In this document: piece after piece, positions 63,773 through 64,000 of the stretch
How positions within the stretch are numbered: position 1 is the stretch's first letter
How the letters are laid out: every line of letters begins with the position of its first letter
DNA from: Neospora caninum Liverpool
Lineage: Eukaryota; Apicomplexa; Conoidasida; Eucoccidiorida; Sarcocystidae
DNA length: 64,000 bases
Assembly: GCF_000208865.1 (NCBI RefSeq)
Contig: NC_018397.1
Coordinates: forward strand, 3,534,001-3,598,000
Direction: 5' to 3'
Translations under genes and position numbers: made by a program
Notes under the pieces: model-generated
Seen by the model: only the letters and a program-made list of their open reading frames with translations
What the model was told of the DNA's origin: nothing
Database searches by the model: none

Positions 63773-64000
63773 CTGGATTCAAAACGGAGGAGGGGACAAG
63801 CAGGAAACTGATATTTAGTCTCCGACGCTTTTGGAACAAAGCGGCATCAAGAACTGGAGACTGGAGGCGTTGTCCGAGACACACATCTACTGCAATATGC
63901 TGAACATAGATTCAGCTTTCTTGAGATAGTTAGCGCGTATAACAGTGAATGTTTCGCAGTGCCGGAACACCTACGCACATATACGATAGGATATTTGTCC
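63773..64000 (-). other. Intron of the U2AF65-like gene
   Basis: On the minus strand this A+T-richer segment ends in a pyrimidine stretch and TGAATCCAG, a good acceptor for the exon starting at 63772. I see no coding segment in it. Confidence 0.6.

Overview
The window is nuclear DNA of a tissue-cyst-forming coccidian (Sarcocystidae: the Toxoplasma / Neospora / Hammondia / Besnoitia group). The evidence is many-exon genes with GT-AG introns, about 50% or higher G+C exons, (TA)n arrays confined to introns and spacers, abundant GCATGC words, and long Ser/Pro/Arg-rich insertions inside otherwise conserved proteins. I cannot name the species from sequence alone. Gene models were built by hand from splice sites, reading phase and protein-family motifs. 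Exon coordinates are in the evidence text, and in almost every model the exon phases close exactly.

Layout, left to right: the 3' part of a GMC-family FAD oxidoreductase (+, 5' end off the window); an organellar ribosomal protein bL19 (-, 7 exons); a phytanoyl-CoA-dioxygenase-like Fe(II)/2-oxoglutarate enzyme with an N-terminal membrane anchor (+, 10 exons); the 18S rRNA pseudouridine methyltransferase Nep1/EMG1 (-, 9 exons, one junction unresolved); the 60S assembly factor Noc1/MAK21/CEBPZ (+, 10 exons); methionine-R-sulfoxide reductase B (-, 5 exons); an unidentified Cys-rich protein (-, 5 coding segments); a DUF7164-like, glycosyltransferase-like type II membrane protein (-, 3 exons); an unidentified type II membrane protein (-, 4 exons); holocytochrome-c synthase (+, 3 exons); and the C-terminal exons of a U2AF65-like splicing factor (-, 5' end off the window).

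The genes share no operon or single pathway. Two themes stand out. The Nep1 and Noc1 genes are divergent across a 1.4 kb spacer and both serve ribosome biogenesis. Three adjacent minus-strand genes between 41.9 and 56.2 kb encode proteins of unknown function, two of them single-pass type II membrane proteins, and these are the best candidates for undescribed biology. Structural oddities include a perfect 20-bp inverted repeat sitting on a Noc1 3' splice site, a probable GC-AG intron in Noc1, three perfect 30-bp intronic repeats, and loss of the conserved arginines of the Nep1 RNA-binding motif. I found no tRNA, rRNA, CRISPR or transposon.
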